DNA from: Spirochaeta sp.
GTDB taxonomy: Bacteria; Spirochaetota; Spirochaetia; DSM-27196; Alkalispirochaetaceae
DNA: 10,011 bases
Direction: 5' to 3'
NCBI GenBank assembly: GCA_007117185.1
Contig: SKHA01000031.1
Coordinates: 1-10,011, forward strand
Shown here: positions 1-6,702 of the stretch, one piece after another
Position numbering within the stretch: position 1 is the first letter of the stretch
Layout of the letters: every line of letters starts with the position of its first letter
Position numbers and translations under genes: made by a program
Notes under the pieces: model-generated
Database searches by the model: none
Told to the model about the DNA's origin: nothing
The model's input: only the letters and a program-made list of their open reading frames with translations

Positions 1-64
1 CCGTCCCCGGGCGATCTACACCGGATCATTCGAGGCCAGATATGTCCCGATTGAGGAGCGATGA
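1..64 (+). CDS. possible 3' end of an upstream gene (very short fragment)
   Basis: One forward frame (starting at base 2) reads through about 20 codons and stops with TGA at 62-64, just before the dps operator. The peptide ends with residues like TGSFEARYVPIEER. That is a plausible charged C-terminus, but it is too short to recognise. The two other forward frames either stop at 52-54 or run on into the dps leader, so the frame cannot be decided from this window. This stretch may equally be non-coding. Confidence 0.25.
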   Translation, partial: RPRAIYTGSFEARYVPIEER

Positions 65-83
65 ATTAAGAATGATTCTTAAT
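65..83. promoter_or_regulatory. Fur/PerR-type operator upstream of dps
   Basis: ATTAAGAATGATTCTTAAT is a perfect inverted repeat of 9 bp arms around a single central base (74). The 7-1-7 core, TAAGAATGATTCTTA, keeps the AAT-N-ATT centre of Fur-superfamily boxes and resembles the PerR box (TTATAATNATTATAA) more than a classic Fur box. Dps genes are known PerR or Fur targets in many bacteria, so control by peroxide or iron is a reasonable inference. The box is centred about 50 bp upstream of the predicted transcription start, on the edge of the -35 region. That position could suit either repression or activation. Confidence 0.65.
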
Positions 84-108
84 AAGGCTGGCCTTTTAAG
101 CGCAGTGC

Positions 109-117
109 TGTTATACT
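109..117 (+). promoter_or_regulatory. extended -10 promoter of dps
   Basis: TGTTATACT is a TGn extended -10 followed by a hexamer matching TATAAT at five of six bases. No good -35 is seen 16-18 bp upstream, as expected for an extended -10 promoter. Transcription should start near 123-125, inside the perfect palindrome GTCTTAAGAC (121-130), leaving a leader of about 20 nt with a good ribosome binding site (AAAGGAG, 132-138, 7 nt before the ATG). Confidence 0.6.
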
Positions 118-145
118 TTAGTCTTAAGACGAAAGGAGCAATCAT

Positions 146-616
146 ATGATGGCACAATCGACAATGGACAAATCAACCACCGAGGCGGTGGGGCGCAAAC
201 TGAACACCCTGCTGGCAGACTTTCACATCGTTTACGGGCACCTGCACGCCCTGCACTGGAATGTGGAGGGTCCCAACTTCTTCACTATCCACAAGGAACT
301 GCAGGGTATGTACGAGCAGATGGCAGAGTTCATCGATGACACCGCAGAGCGCATTCTGATGCTTGGGAACCGTCCTGCAACCACCTACAAGGAGTATCTG
401 GAGACCACCTCCCTTGCAGAGTTGCAGAGCCGCAAGTATTCCGCCGAGGAAGTGGGGCAGCTGGTTCTGAAGGACCTGGCCCACGTGATCACTGAGGTGC
501 GCACGCTGATCGAGACCGCCGGCGAACACAACGACGAGGGAACTGCCGACTTTGGTGTTTCCATGCTTCGGGAGTTTGAGAAGCAGAACTGGTTCTGGAG
601 CGCCTTCTCTGGCTGA
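146..616 (+). CDS. dps: Dps-family ferritin-like DNA-protection / iron-storage protein
   Basis: This 156-residue protein has the usual length for a Dps (mini-ferritin), which forms 12-subunit shells that oxidise Fe(II) with peroxide, store the iron and in some cases coat DNA. The ferroxidase signature is clear: HWNVEGPNFF at 37-46 with H37, then H49, then DDTAERI at 64-70 giving D64 and E68 (spacing as in known Dps proteins). The acidic ligand usually four residues after the second histidine appears to be Gln53. The C-terminus (EFEKQNWFWSAF) is typical. The N-terminus is short, with only K9, R17 and K18 as basic residues, so DNA binding by a basic tail is uncertain. The start at 146 has AAAGGAG 7 nt upstream; a second ATG at 149 could also serve. 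The gene is monocistronic, with its own promoter, a Fur/PerR-like box and a terminator. Confidence 0.93.
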   Translation: MMAQSTMDKSTTEAVGRKLNTLLADFHIVYGHLHALHWNVEGPNFFTIHKELQGMYEQMAEFIDDTAERILMLGNRPATTYKEYLETTSLAELQSRKYSAEEVGQLVLKDLAHVITEVRTLIETAGEHNDEGTADFGVSMLREFEKQNWFWSAFSG

Positions 617-642
617 TCCGTTCGCAATGAACAGATGCGTAT

Positions 643-682
643 GCCCCTGCCGGATTGTTCCGGTGGGGGCGTTCTTTTTTTT
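643..682 (+). terminator. intrinsic terminator of dps
   Basis: An 11 bp stem (643-653 with 660-670, containing two G-U wobbles) encloses a 6-base loop, ATTGTT. It is followed by a T-rich tract at 672-682 with eight consecutive T. The hairpin starts 26 bp after the dps stop codon and is a textbook Rho-independent terminator. It separates dps from the downstream operon, and its T tract lies where a -35 element for the next gene would be. Confidence 0.9.
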
Positions 683-692
683 ACCGCACCTC

Positions 693-701
693 TGCTATAC
701 T
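693..701 (+). promoter_or_regulatory. extended -10 promoter of the TPR-DHH-TraB operon (probably leaderless)
   Basis: TGCTATACT repeats the dps promoter motif (TGTTATACT) almost exactly. The hexamer ends at 701 and the ATG of the next gene is at 710, so transcription should begin at or within about two bases of the start codon. No Shine-Dalgarno sequence precedes the ATG (bases 702-709 are CACATCTT), which fits a leaderless mRNA. No -35 is visible. Confidence 0.55.
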
Positions 702-709
702 CACATCTT

Positions 710-2143
710 ATGCGACGGCTAGCATTCTGGAGCGCTGCAATCAGCGCCGTATTTGTGATGCTGGGAGTTTTCTCCTGTGCAACACCACCGGAACCGGTTC
801 CGGTTCCTCCTGAGGTGGATCCGGTGGAGGTTCTCCCTGTTGAAGAACCGGACCCGGTAGAAGATGTCTACACCAGTATCAGCCTCTCCATCGCGACGGG
901 TGATCCCGAGGAGGCGCTGGCGACGTTCCTGCGGGCCGAGCTGGACGATCCGGATTCACCGGATACCACGGTGCTTCTGGCAAATCTGTACATATCCGCC
1001 GGCGATCCCGCCCAGGCGGAGGAACTGCTGCGGCAGGTTCTGGTAGAGCATCCCGACCACCAGGGGGCGCTGCTGACCCTGGCGTTGCTGGCGGGCGCCC
1101 GGGACGATGCCGAGGAGGAACGGGAACTCCTGCAGCGTCTGCTGGCGGTAAACCCGTCGCAGCCCCAGGCGAACGCGGCGCTGGGGGAGCTTCAGCTCCG
1201 GCAGCGGCAGTTCTCCGCCGCAGAGGATGCGTTTCGCACGGCCCTGCAGGAAGATCCGGAAAACCTGGTTGCCCTGGTGGGGATGGGTAACGTCAAACTC
1301 CGCACCTCCCAGCCTGAGGTGGCAGAGGAGTTTCTCTCCCTGGCGATAGACGCCGCCCCGGAGTACTCCTTCGCCTGGGCAGACCGCAGCCGTGCCCGAG
1401 CGCTGCAGCAGAACTTCCGGGAAGCGGAGAGTGACCTTGAGCAGGCGATCCAGCTTGACCCGGATTTCTCCTGGCACTTTTTTGACCGCGGGCGGGTGCG
1501 TCTGGAACGTAACGATCCTGCCGGCGCTCTGGAGGACTTCAACGAGGCGCTGATCCGGGACTCCCGGAACTTCATGGGCTACGTCCTTCGGGGGCGCACC
1601 CACGATCTTCTTCAGGAGCGCGACGCGGCGATAGCGGACTACCGCACCGCCCTGGAACTGCGTCCGGACTACCTGCCGGCGCGTTCGCCCCTGGCGGTTC
1701 TGCTCTTTGAAGCGGAGCAGTTCCAGGAGGCGGCTACGCAGTTTGATCGCGCGTTCAGAGACATTCACCCCAACGACCCGAAGGATCACAGTCTGATCCT
1801 CCTCTCTTCGCTGAGCCGCTCCTTTGCTGGCGACCCTCGTGGTGGGCGTCAGTATCTGGAGCGTATGGCTACGGAGCTGCCGCGAACGGGGCTGGTCGCC
1901 GACATGGCTCGCTACATGGCCAACCCAGGATCTGATCAGTACATCTTTCGGGTGGTCACCCAGGAACAGGACCGCTTTCTCCGGACCCGGATGAAGTTCT
2001 TCCTGGCGGCGCAGTACGAGCTGCTTGGCCGCAGCGGGAGTGCCCGAGCGCTCTACCTGGAAGTGCAGGATGAGAACATGCGCGGCTTCGTGGAGACCCG
2101 GCTGGCCCGGGCACGCCACGCGTTCCTGGTAGGAAACCTCTGA
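710..2143 (+). CDS. TPR-repeat lipoprotein
   Basis: This is a 477-residue protein. Residues 1-22 form a lipoprotein signal peptide (MRR, a hydrophobic stretch, then VFSC), with Cys23 as the predicted lipidated residue. A Pro/Glu/Val-rich linker (about 26-52) would hold the rest away from the membrane. From about residue 60 to 370 tandem TPR units follow (probably eight or nine), recognisable by their A-x-x-x-(F/L)-x-x-A-(L/I)-x-x-x-P pattern, for example DAFRTALQEDPEN and SDLEQAIQLDPDF. The C-terminal 100 residues are helical with no recognisable domain. TPR lipoproteins act as scaffolds for envelope assembly; the partner here is unknown. The reading frame opens upstream at 635, inside the dps terminator, but the signal peptide and promoter favour ATG 710. 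It is the first gene of a three-gene operon, and the next ATG abuts its stop codon. Confidence 0.85.
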   Translation: MRRLAFWSAAISAVFVMLGVFSCATPPEPVPVPPEVDPVEVLPVEEPDPVEDVYTSISLSIATGDPEEALATFLRAELDDPDSPDTTVLLANLYISAGDPAQAEELLRQVLVEHPDHQGALLTLALLAGARDDAEEERELLQRLLAVNPSQPQANAALGELQLRQRQFSAAEDAFRTALQEDPENLVALVGMGNVKLRTSQPEVAEEFLSLAIDAAPEYSFAWADRSRARALQQNFREAESDLEQAIQLDPDFSWHFFDRGRVRLERNDPAGALEDFNEALIRDSRNFMGYVLRGRTHDLLQERDAAIADYRTALELRPDYLPARSPLAVLLFEAEQFQEAATQFDRAFRDIHPNDPKDHSLILLSSLSRSFAGDPRGGRQYLERMATELPRTGLVADMARYMANPGSDQYIFRVVTQEQDRFLRTRMKFFLAAQYELLGRSGSARALYLEVQDENMRGFVETRLARARHAFLVGNL

Positions 2144-3133
2144 ATGGGTAGGGAGCGGCCAACGGTCTCATTCAGGGATCTGGTGGCCCACCTGGATCCA
2201 TCGAGACCGGTGGTTGTCCAGGCCCATGATTTTCCCGACCACGATGCGGTGGCCACCGGGTTTGCCCTGGCGGAACTTCTGAAGCGCCGCCAGTTCTCCG
2301 TCAGTCTCTGCTACGGAGGGGGAATCCAGAGCGAATCCCTGCGCGACGCGATCAGCGCCCTGGAGATCGAGATCTCCTCCATCAAGGCGATTGAGGTGAA
2401 TCGGGGGGCACAGCTGATCGTTGTGGACGGCTTTGCCGGCAACTCCAACATGACCGGCATGGACGCCGTTCTGGTGGGAGTCATAGACCACCATGTCCCT
2501 CCCTGGGACCCTGACTGTGCCTTTGCTGATATCCGCTCGGACTACGGATCGTGCTCCACCATCCTGTACGAGTACTACCGCGAGGTGGGAGAGACACCCC
2601 GGGATTCGGTGGCTACAGCGCTGCTCATGGGGATCATGATGGATACCGCTTTCATGACCCGCGGGGTGTCGCCGATGGACCTGGACGCGTTCGACACCCT
2701 TTTTCGCAATGCCGACTGGCGCACCGCTGCGCGGTTGCTCAAGAACAGCCTTTCCCTGAGCGACCTGGCGGCGTTCCGTCAGGCCATAGAAGCGTGCCTG
2801 GTGGCCCGGGACTTCGCGTTTGTCGCTCTCCCCGGGGATTACTCCCCCGAGGTAATGGCTCTCATCGCCGATTTCTTCCTTGGCTTGCGGGAGATTCACT
2901 TCGTGGTAGTGGTCAGCGGTGACCGGGACGAACACCGTCTCTCTGTCAGAAGCGAAGATAACGAGCGCCCCTGCGATCTGATCATCCACCGGGCGATGGA
3001 GGGCATCGGCGCGGGGGGCGGGCACATGCACATGGGTGGTGGTTCCATCCCCCGGGATCTGTACCCCGGCGACGAGGGGCTGCGCAAGCGCTTCATCTCG
3101 GCATTTGAACTTCAATCAGGAGAAAACCAATGA
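2144..3133 (+). CDS. DHH/DHHA1-family phosphoesterase (NrnA-like)
   Basis: This 329-residue protein has both halves of the DHH superfamily. The N-terminal metal site shows AHDFPDHDA (27-35; H28, D32, D34), VVDG (93-96; D95), the DHH triad at 115-117 and MMDTAFMT (165-172; D167). The C-terminal DHHA1 substrate domain ends in GAGGGHMHMGGG (289-300), the GGGH motif. Members are Mn-dependent phosphodiesterases or phosphatases: NrnA degrades short oligoribonucleotides and pAp, and relatives cleave c-di-AMP or pApA. Which substrate applies cannot be told from sequence. No membrane or regulatory domain (PAS, CBS) is fused, so it is a stand-alone cytoplasmic enzyme. ATG 2144 directly follows the previous TGA, with AGGA at 2131-2134 as ribosome binding site. 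Its end overlaps the next start as ATGA. Confidence 0.9.
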   Translation: MGRERPTVSFRDLVAHLDPSRPVVVQAHDFPDHDAVATGFALAELLKRRQFSVSLCYGGGIQSESLRDAISALEIEISSIKAIEVNRGAQLIVVDGFAGNSNMTGMDAVLVGVIDHHVPPWDPDCAFADIRSDYGSCSTILYEYYREVGETPRDSVATALLMGIMMDTAFMTRGVSPMDLDAFDTLFRNADWRTAARLLKNSLSLSDLAAFRQAIEACLVARDFAFVALPGDYSPEVMALIADFFLGLREIHFVVVVSGDRDEHRLSVRSEDNERPCDLIIHRAMEGIGAGGGHMHMGGGSIPRDLYPGDEGLRKRFISAFELQSGENQ

Positions 3134-4326
3134 GTGATTCTGAAGCGCAACCGTTCAGTCCGCTGGCTCACGGCATCGTTACCGTTGAGGCGGCGGGACG
3201 AACGTATCTCCTCCTCGGTACGGCTCACATATCAAGAGAAAGTGTGGACTCGGTGGAAGCGGCTATCGCGGGAGCGGAGATAGACCACCTGGTTGTAGAG
3301 ATCGACCACCAGCGATACCAGTCGGTGACGCAGAAGCGGGACTGGTCGCAACTGAATATCTTTGAGGTAATCCGCAAGCGCCAGGCGTTTCTTCTGTTGA
3401 GCAACCTTGTTCTCAGCTCGTTTCAGCGGCGGATGGGAATCGGAACGGGGGTCACCCCCGGGGCGGAGATGATCGCGGCGGTGCAGGCGGCTACCACCCG
3501 GGGGATCGGGTACACCTTCGGCGATCGCCCGGTGACGGCGACACTGCGTCGTGCCTGGGCCAAGACCGGTTTCTGGGGGCGCAACAAGCTGCTGGCAAGC
3601 ATGATTGCTGCGGCGTTTTCCCGGGAGAAGGTGAGCGAGGAGGATCTTGCCCGGCTGAAAGAACAGAGCGAACTGGAGGCGATGCTGCAGGAGCTGGCGG
3701 ATTATCTGCCCTCGGTCAAGGAAGTCCTCATCGACGAGCGGGACCGTTATCTCGCCCAGAGCATCTTCGAATCACCCGGTCAGCAGGTTCTGGCGGTGGT
3801 GGGGGCGGGTCACGTCCCGGGAATCGCCAGGACGCTGCAGCTGCTGGCGGCCGGGGAGGTCACGGTGGACAAGGCGGAACTGGAAATTATTCCCCCGCCG
3901 GGGCCGGTGCGCCGCATTCTGCCCTACGCTATCCCCCTGGTTGTAGCGGCTCTGATCATCTGGGGTTTTTTCCGGGGGGGGGTTGAAGGGGGGCTGCAAT
4001 CGCTGCTGCGCTGGTTTCTGGTGAACGGGACGCTCTCGGCGATCGGTTCAGCTGCGGCTCTGGCCCATCCGCTGACGATCATCGCCGCGTTTGCCGCCGC
4101 CCCCATCACCTCGATGAACCCCACTGTGGGGGTAGGGTTTGTTACCGGCCTCACTGAGGCGTTCCTGCGCAAGCCCCGGGTCGAAGACTTCGAACGACTC
4201 AACGACGACGTGGTCTCCATCAGGGGTTTTTACCGCAACCGGCTGACCCGAATCCTGCTGGTCTTCTTTCTCTCCAGTATCGGCAGCTCCATCGGTACGT
4301 TCGTCGCGTTACCGATGCTCTTTTAG
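3130..4326 (+). CDS. TraB/PrgY-family membrane protein
   Basis: This is a 398-residue protein of the TraB/PrgY/GumN (TIKI-like) family. The N-terminal domain contains LLLGTAHIS (27-35) with the GTAH motif, VVEID (55-59), VLIDERDRYLA (199-209) and VVGAGHVPGI (223-232) with the GxxH motif. These conserved H and E residues are thought to form a metal-dependent peptidase-like site. The C-terminal third is hydrophobic, with likely membrane segments near 262-281, 289-328 (one or two) and 372-395. PrgY in Enterococcus limits a peptide pheromone; the role of chromosomal members is unknown, so no function is assigned. The start at 3130 overlaps the preceding stop (ATGA) and has AGGAG at 3118-3122. The gene contains a run of nine G (3974-3982), and its TAG overlaps the radA stop codon on the other strand. 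Confidence 0.87.
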   Translation: MSDSEAQPFSPLAHGIVTVEAAGRTYLLLGTAHISRESVDSVEAAIAGAEIDHLVVEIDHQRYQSVTQKRDWSQLNIFEVIRKRQAFLLLSNLVLSSFQRRMGIGTGVTPGAEMIAAVQAATTRGIGYTFGDRPVTATLRRAWAKTGFWGRNKLLASMIAAAFSREKVSEEDLARLKEQSELEAMLQELADYLPSVKEVLIDERDRYLAQSIFESPGQQVLAVVGAGHVPGIARTLQLLAAGEVTVDKAELEIIPPPGPVRRILPYAIPLVVAALIIWGFFRGGVEGGLQSLLRWFLVNGTLSAIGSAAALAHPLTIIAAFAAAPITSMNPTVGVGFVTGLTEAFLRKPRVEDFERLNDDVVSIRGFYRNRLTRILLVFFLSSIGSSIGTFVALPMLF

Positions 4327-5681
4327 GAGCGCCGAAACCCCCGCTGGATCGCCTCGGGGATGGACCGCGCCGTGATCCATTCGGGTGGGTCCTGTTGGGT
4401 GCCGGCGGGGCCGATGATCTTGTCAAAACCCATCTCCAGCGCCGCCCGGTGGCGCTGGGTGCGGTGCGAGACCGGGCGGATCTCTCCAGCCAGGGTCAGC
4501 TCGCCGGTGGCCAGGGTAGCCGCCGCCAGGGGAATGCCCTCCCGGGCGGAGTAGAGAGCCAGCGCCAGGGGCAGGTCAATTGCTACGTCCTGAATGCGAA
4601 TCCCCCCGGCGACGTTTACGTAGATATCGTGGTCGGCGAAGCGCAGCCCACCGTGCTTCTCCAGGACCGCCGCCACCCGGGATACCCGGCGGTTGTCGAT
4701 GCGGTCAGAGAAGGTTCGGGAGATCGATCCTTTGGCCGGGACGGTCAGCGCCTGGATCTCCACCAGCAGCACCCGGGACCCCTCGTAGCACGGCGCCGCC
4801 ACCACCCCGGCCGGGGTGGATGAACGGTCCTGCCGCAGAAAGACCCCCCCGGGGTCGGTGACCTCCATCAGTCCCCGCGCCTCCATCGTGAAGATTCCCA
4901 CTTCCTCGATCGCCCCGAAACGGTTCTTCAATGCCCGGAGGAAGCGCAGGTCTCCCCCGGAGTGTTCAAACAGGAGCACCGCGTCAACCATGTGCTCCAC
5001 CACCCGCGGACCGGCGATCTGACCCTCCTTGGTCACGTGAGCCACGGTGATCACGGTGGAGCGGTTCTCCCGGCTCCACTCGGCCAGTTCGTGGGTGACG
5101 TACTTGATCTGGTTCACCGTCCCGGGAACGCTGCCGGCGTCGGGGGCGATGATCGTCTGGATGCTGTCCACCACCACCAGCCGGGGCCGCAGGCGTTGCA
5201 TCTCCGTCAGTACCGTGGTCAGGTTGGCGCTGCACAAGAGGTGCAACGGCTGGTTTGAGCACCCCAGGCGGTCCGCCCGCTGACGGATCTGGGGGGCGCT
5301 CTCCTCGCCGCTGACGTAGAGGACCGGTCCGTTTTCTCCGGCAACCGCTGCCGCGGCCTGGAGCATCAGGGTGGATTTACCGATTCCCGGTTCACCGCCG
5401 ATGAGGACGGTAGACCCCGGCATCAGACCCCCTCCCAGGGCGCGGTCCAGCTCGCCCATGCCGGTGCGGATGCGGGTGCCCTGTTCCGGGTCTATTTCCT
5501 GGAGGACCCTGCTGCGGGGGGCGACTCCGCCGCGGCCGGAGCGGCCAGGTGCAGCAGCGCTGCCGGTTTCCTGGCGCTCTTCCAGGGTGTTCCACTCACC
5601 GCAGGCGGGGCACTGTCCCAGCCACTTCGTCTCACGGTGGCCGCAGGCGGTGCAGATATGAAAGGAGGTGCGCCGCGGCAC
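4323..5681 (-). CDS. radA: DNA repair protein RadA
   Basis: RadA (Sms) is a RecA-like ATPase, a DnaB-type helicase that drives branch migration during homologous recombination. From a GTG start the protein is 452 residues, the family norm. In order: a C4 zinc finger (C10, C13, C24, C27; motif CTACG...CPACGEW), Walker A GGEPGIGKST (95-104, K102), Walker B VVVDSI (169-174), the RadA signature KNRFG (252-256), and a C-terminal Lon-protease-like domain from about 285. The start is placed at GTG 5681 because the open frame further upstream does not resemble RadA and lies over the isomerase gene. The ribosome binding site is mediocre: TGAGG overlaps the preceding stop codon with only 2 nt spacing, and AGGGA lies further up. 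Coupling to the gene 4 bp upstream is therefore likely. Confidence 0.95.
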   Translation of the reverse strand: MPRRTSFHICTACGHRETKWLGQCPACGEWNTLEERQETGSAAAPGRSGRGGVAPRSRVLQEIDPEQGTRIRTGMGELDRALGGGLMPGSTVLIGGEPGIGKSTLMLQAAAAVAGENGPVLYVSGEESAPQIRQRADRLGCSNQPLHLLCSANLTTVLTEMQRLRPRLVVVDSIQTIIAPDAGSVPGTVNQIKYVTHELAEWSRENRSTVITVAHVTKEGQIAGPRVVEHMVDAVLLFEHSGGDLRFLRALKNRFGAIEEVGIFTMEARGLMEVTDPGGVFLRQDRSSTPAGVVAAPCYEGSRVLLVEIQALTVPAKGSISRTFSDRIDNRRVSRVAAVLEKHGGLRFADHDIYVNVAGGIRIQDVAIDLPLALALYSAREGIPLAAATLATGELTLAGEIRPVSHRTQRHRAALEMGFDKIIGPAGTQQDPPEWITARSIPEAIQRGFRRS

Positions 5682-5685
5682 CGCC

Positions 5686-6702
5686 TCAGTTTCCCTGACC
5701 CAGAAGCTCGATCTCGAAGACGAGAAACGCCCCCGGGGGGATGACTCCTCCCGCGCCACGGTCGCCGTAGGCGACCTCCGGCGGCAGAACGACGGTGCGT
5801 CGCTCCCCCGGGCGCATCTGGGCAACGGTGAGATCCCACCCCTGAATGACCCGCCCCGCGCCAAGGGGAAACTCGAAGACCCCCCGGTTACGGGAGCTGT
5901 CAAAGACGCGACCGTCCAGAAAGCTGCCGGTGTAGTGAACTCTGACGGTGGTTCCGGGGCGGGGAGGGGTGCCGCGGCCGGCCTGATCGATTCGCACCCA
6001 GATCCCGTTCTCATCTCTGCGGGCGTCGGGGTAGCGGCGGGTGATCTCCTGGATCGTCTGTTGTCGCTGCCGGTCCAGCGCTGCCTGGCGCCGTTCGGCT
6101 GCTCCGGCGAGGGCGCGGTCAAATGCCTGCTGGTCCGTGGCAAAGCGCTGGGCAGCGGCGCCCTGCCGCCGGATCTGTACCCGCTCGATGCGGTCTCCCT
6201 GGCGGATCGCGTTCACCACCGACTGCCCTGAGACCACCGCGCCAAAGACGGTGTGGGCGCCGTCGAGCCACGGGGTAGGAACGTGAGTGATGAAAAACTG
6301 GCTCCCGTTGGTACCGGGACCGGAGTTGGCCATGGAGAGGATTCCCGGGCGATGGTGACGCAGCTCAGGGTCTATCTCATCGGGGAAACGGTAGCCCGGC
6401 CCGCCGGATCCGGTCCCCCGGGGGTCTCCCCCCTGAATCATGAAGTTCTCGATCACCCGATGGAAGGTCAGTCCGTCGTAAAAACGCCGTCCGCTCCCTT
6501 CGCTGTGGCGGATTGTTCCCTCGGCGAGCCCCACGAAGTTGATCACCGTCAGGGGGGTCTTCTCGTACTCCAGCTGGACGGTGATGGTGCCCCGGTTGGT
6601 CACGATGTCAGCGTACAACCCCGGCGGAAGGGTGCCTCCGGACTGGCTCCACGCCACCGAACCGATCAGGACCAAAAGAATCGCGGCTGCATACTTTCTC
6701 AC
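5686..6702 (-). CDS. secreted cyclophilin-FKBP fusion peptidyl-prolyl isomerase (dual-family immunophilin)
   Basis: This 338-residue protein carries two unrelated prolyl isomerase domains, both of which speed cis-trans isomerisation at proline during folding. Residues 1-20 (VRKYAAAILLVLIGSVAWSQ) are a signal peptide, so it probably acts outside the cytoplasm. The cyclophilin domain (about 29-178) has FHRVI (80-84, catalytic R82), QGGDP (90-94), SMANSGPGTNGSQFF (123-137) and WLDGAHTVFG (145-154). A charged, probably helical linker follows (183-225). The FKBP domain (about 245-336) has VRVHYTG (253-259), FDSS (267-270), VIQGWD (285-290), AYG (311-313) and IPP (321-323). GTG 6702 overlaps the serA stop (GTGA) and has a very strong ribosome binding site, AGGAGGAGGTG (6707-6717). 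Earlier in-frame starts would extend into serA and lose the signal peptide. Confidence 0.92.
   Translation of the reverse strand: MRKYAAAILLVLIGSVAWSQSGGTLPPGLYADIVTNRGTITVQLEYEKTPLTVINFVGLAEGTIRHSEGSGRRFYDGLTFHRVIENFMIQGGDPRGTGSGGPGYRFPDEIDPELRHHRPGILSMANSGPGTNGSQFFITHVPTPWLDGAHTVFGAVVSGQSVVNAIRQGDRIERVQIRRQGAAAQRFATDQQAFDRALAGAAERRQAALDRQRQQTIQEITRRYPDARRDENGIWVRIDQAGRGTPPRPGTTVRVHYTGSFLDGRVFDSSRNRGVFEFPLGAGRVIQGWDLTVAQMRPGERRTVVLPPEVAYGDRGAGGVIPPGAFLVFEIELLGQGN

Noticed and set aside
42..149. Small forward open frame through the dps leader (about 35 codons)
   Set aside because: It has no ribosome binding site, and it crosses the operator and promoter.
635..709. Upstream ATG at 635 as start of the TPR lipoprotein
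   Set aside because: It would add 25 residues before the signal peptide, and its codons cover the dps terminator and the predicted promoter. ATG 710 gives a proper lipoprotein signal.
787..810. Short CCGGTT-type tandem repeat in the lipoprotein gene
   Set aside because: It merely encodes the Pro/Val-rich linker after the lipidated cysteine and is too short to be a notable repeat.
956..2119. Long antisense open frame (387 codons) opposite the TPR gene
   Set aside because: Its product is Arg/Gln/Pro-rich, without domain-like patterns. It mirrors the GC-rich codon use of the clear TPR gene on the other strand.
2168..3115. Antisense open frame (315 codons) opposite the DHH gene
   Set aside because: The sense strand carries every DHH/DHHA1 motif; the antisense product is unstructured and rich in His, Arg and Val.
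4338..4359. CCCCG / CGGGG hairpin as terminator between the convergent operons
   Set aside because: The stem is only 5 bp with an 11-base loop, lies inside radA, and has no T tract on either strand.
5682..6143. N-terminal extension of radA over the isomerase gene
   Set aside because: RadA proteins begin just before the zinc finger. The extension is Arg/Pro/Ser-rich and lies on top of a well-supported gene in another frame.
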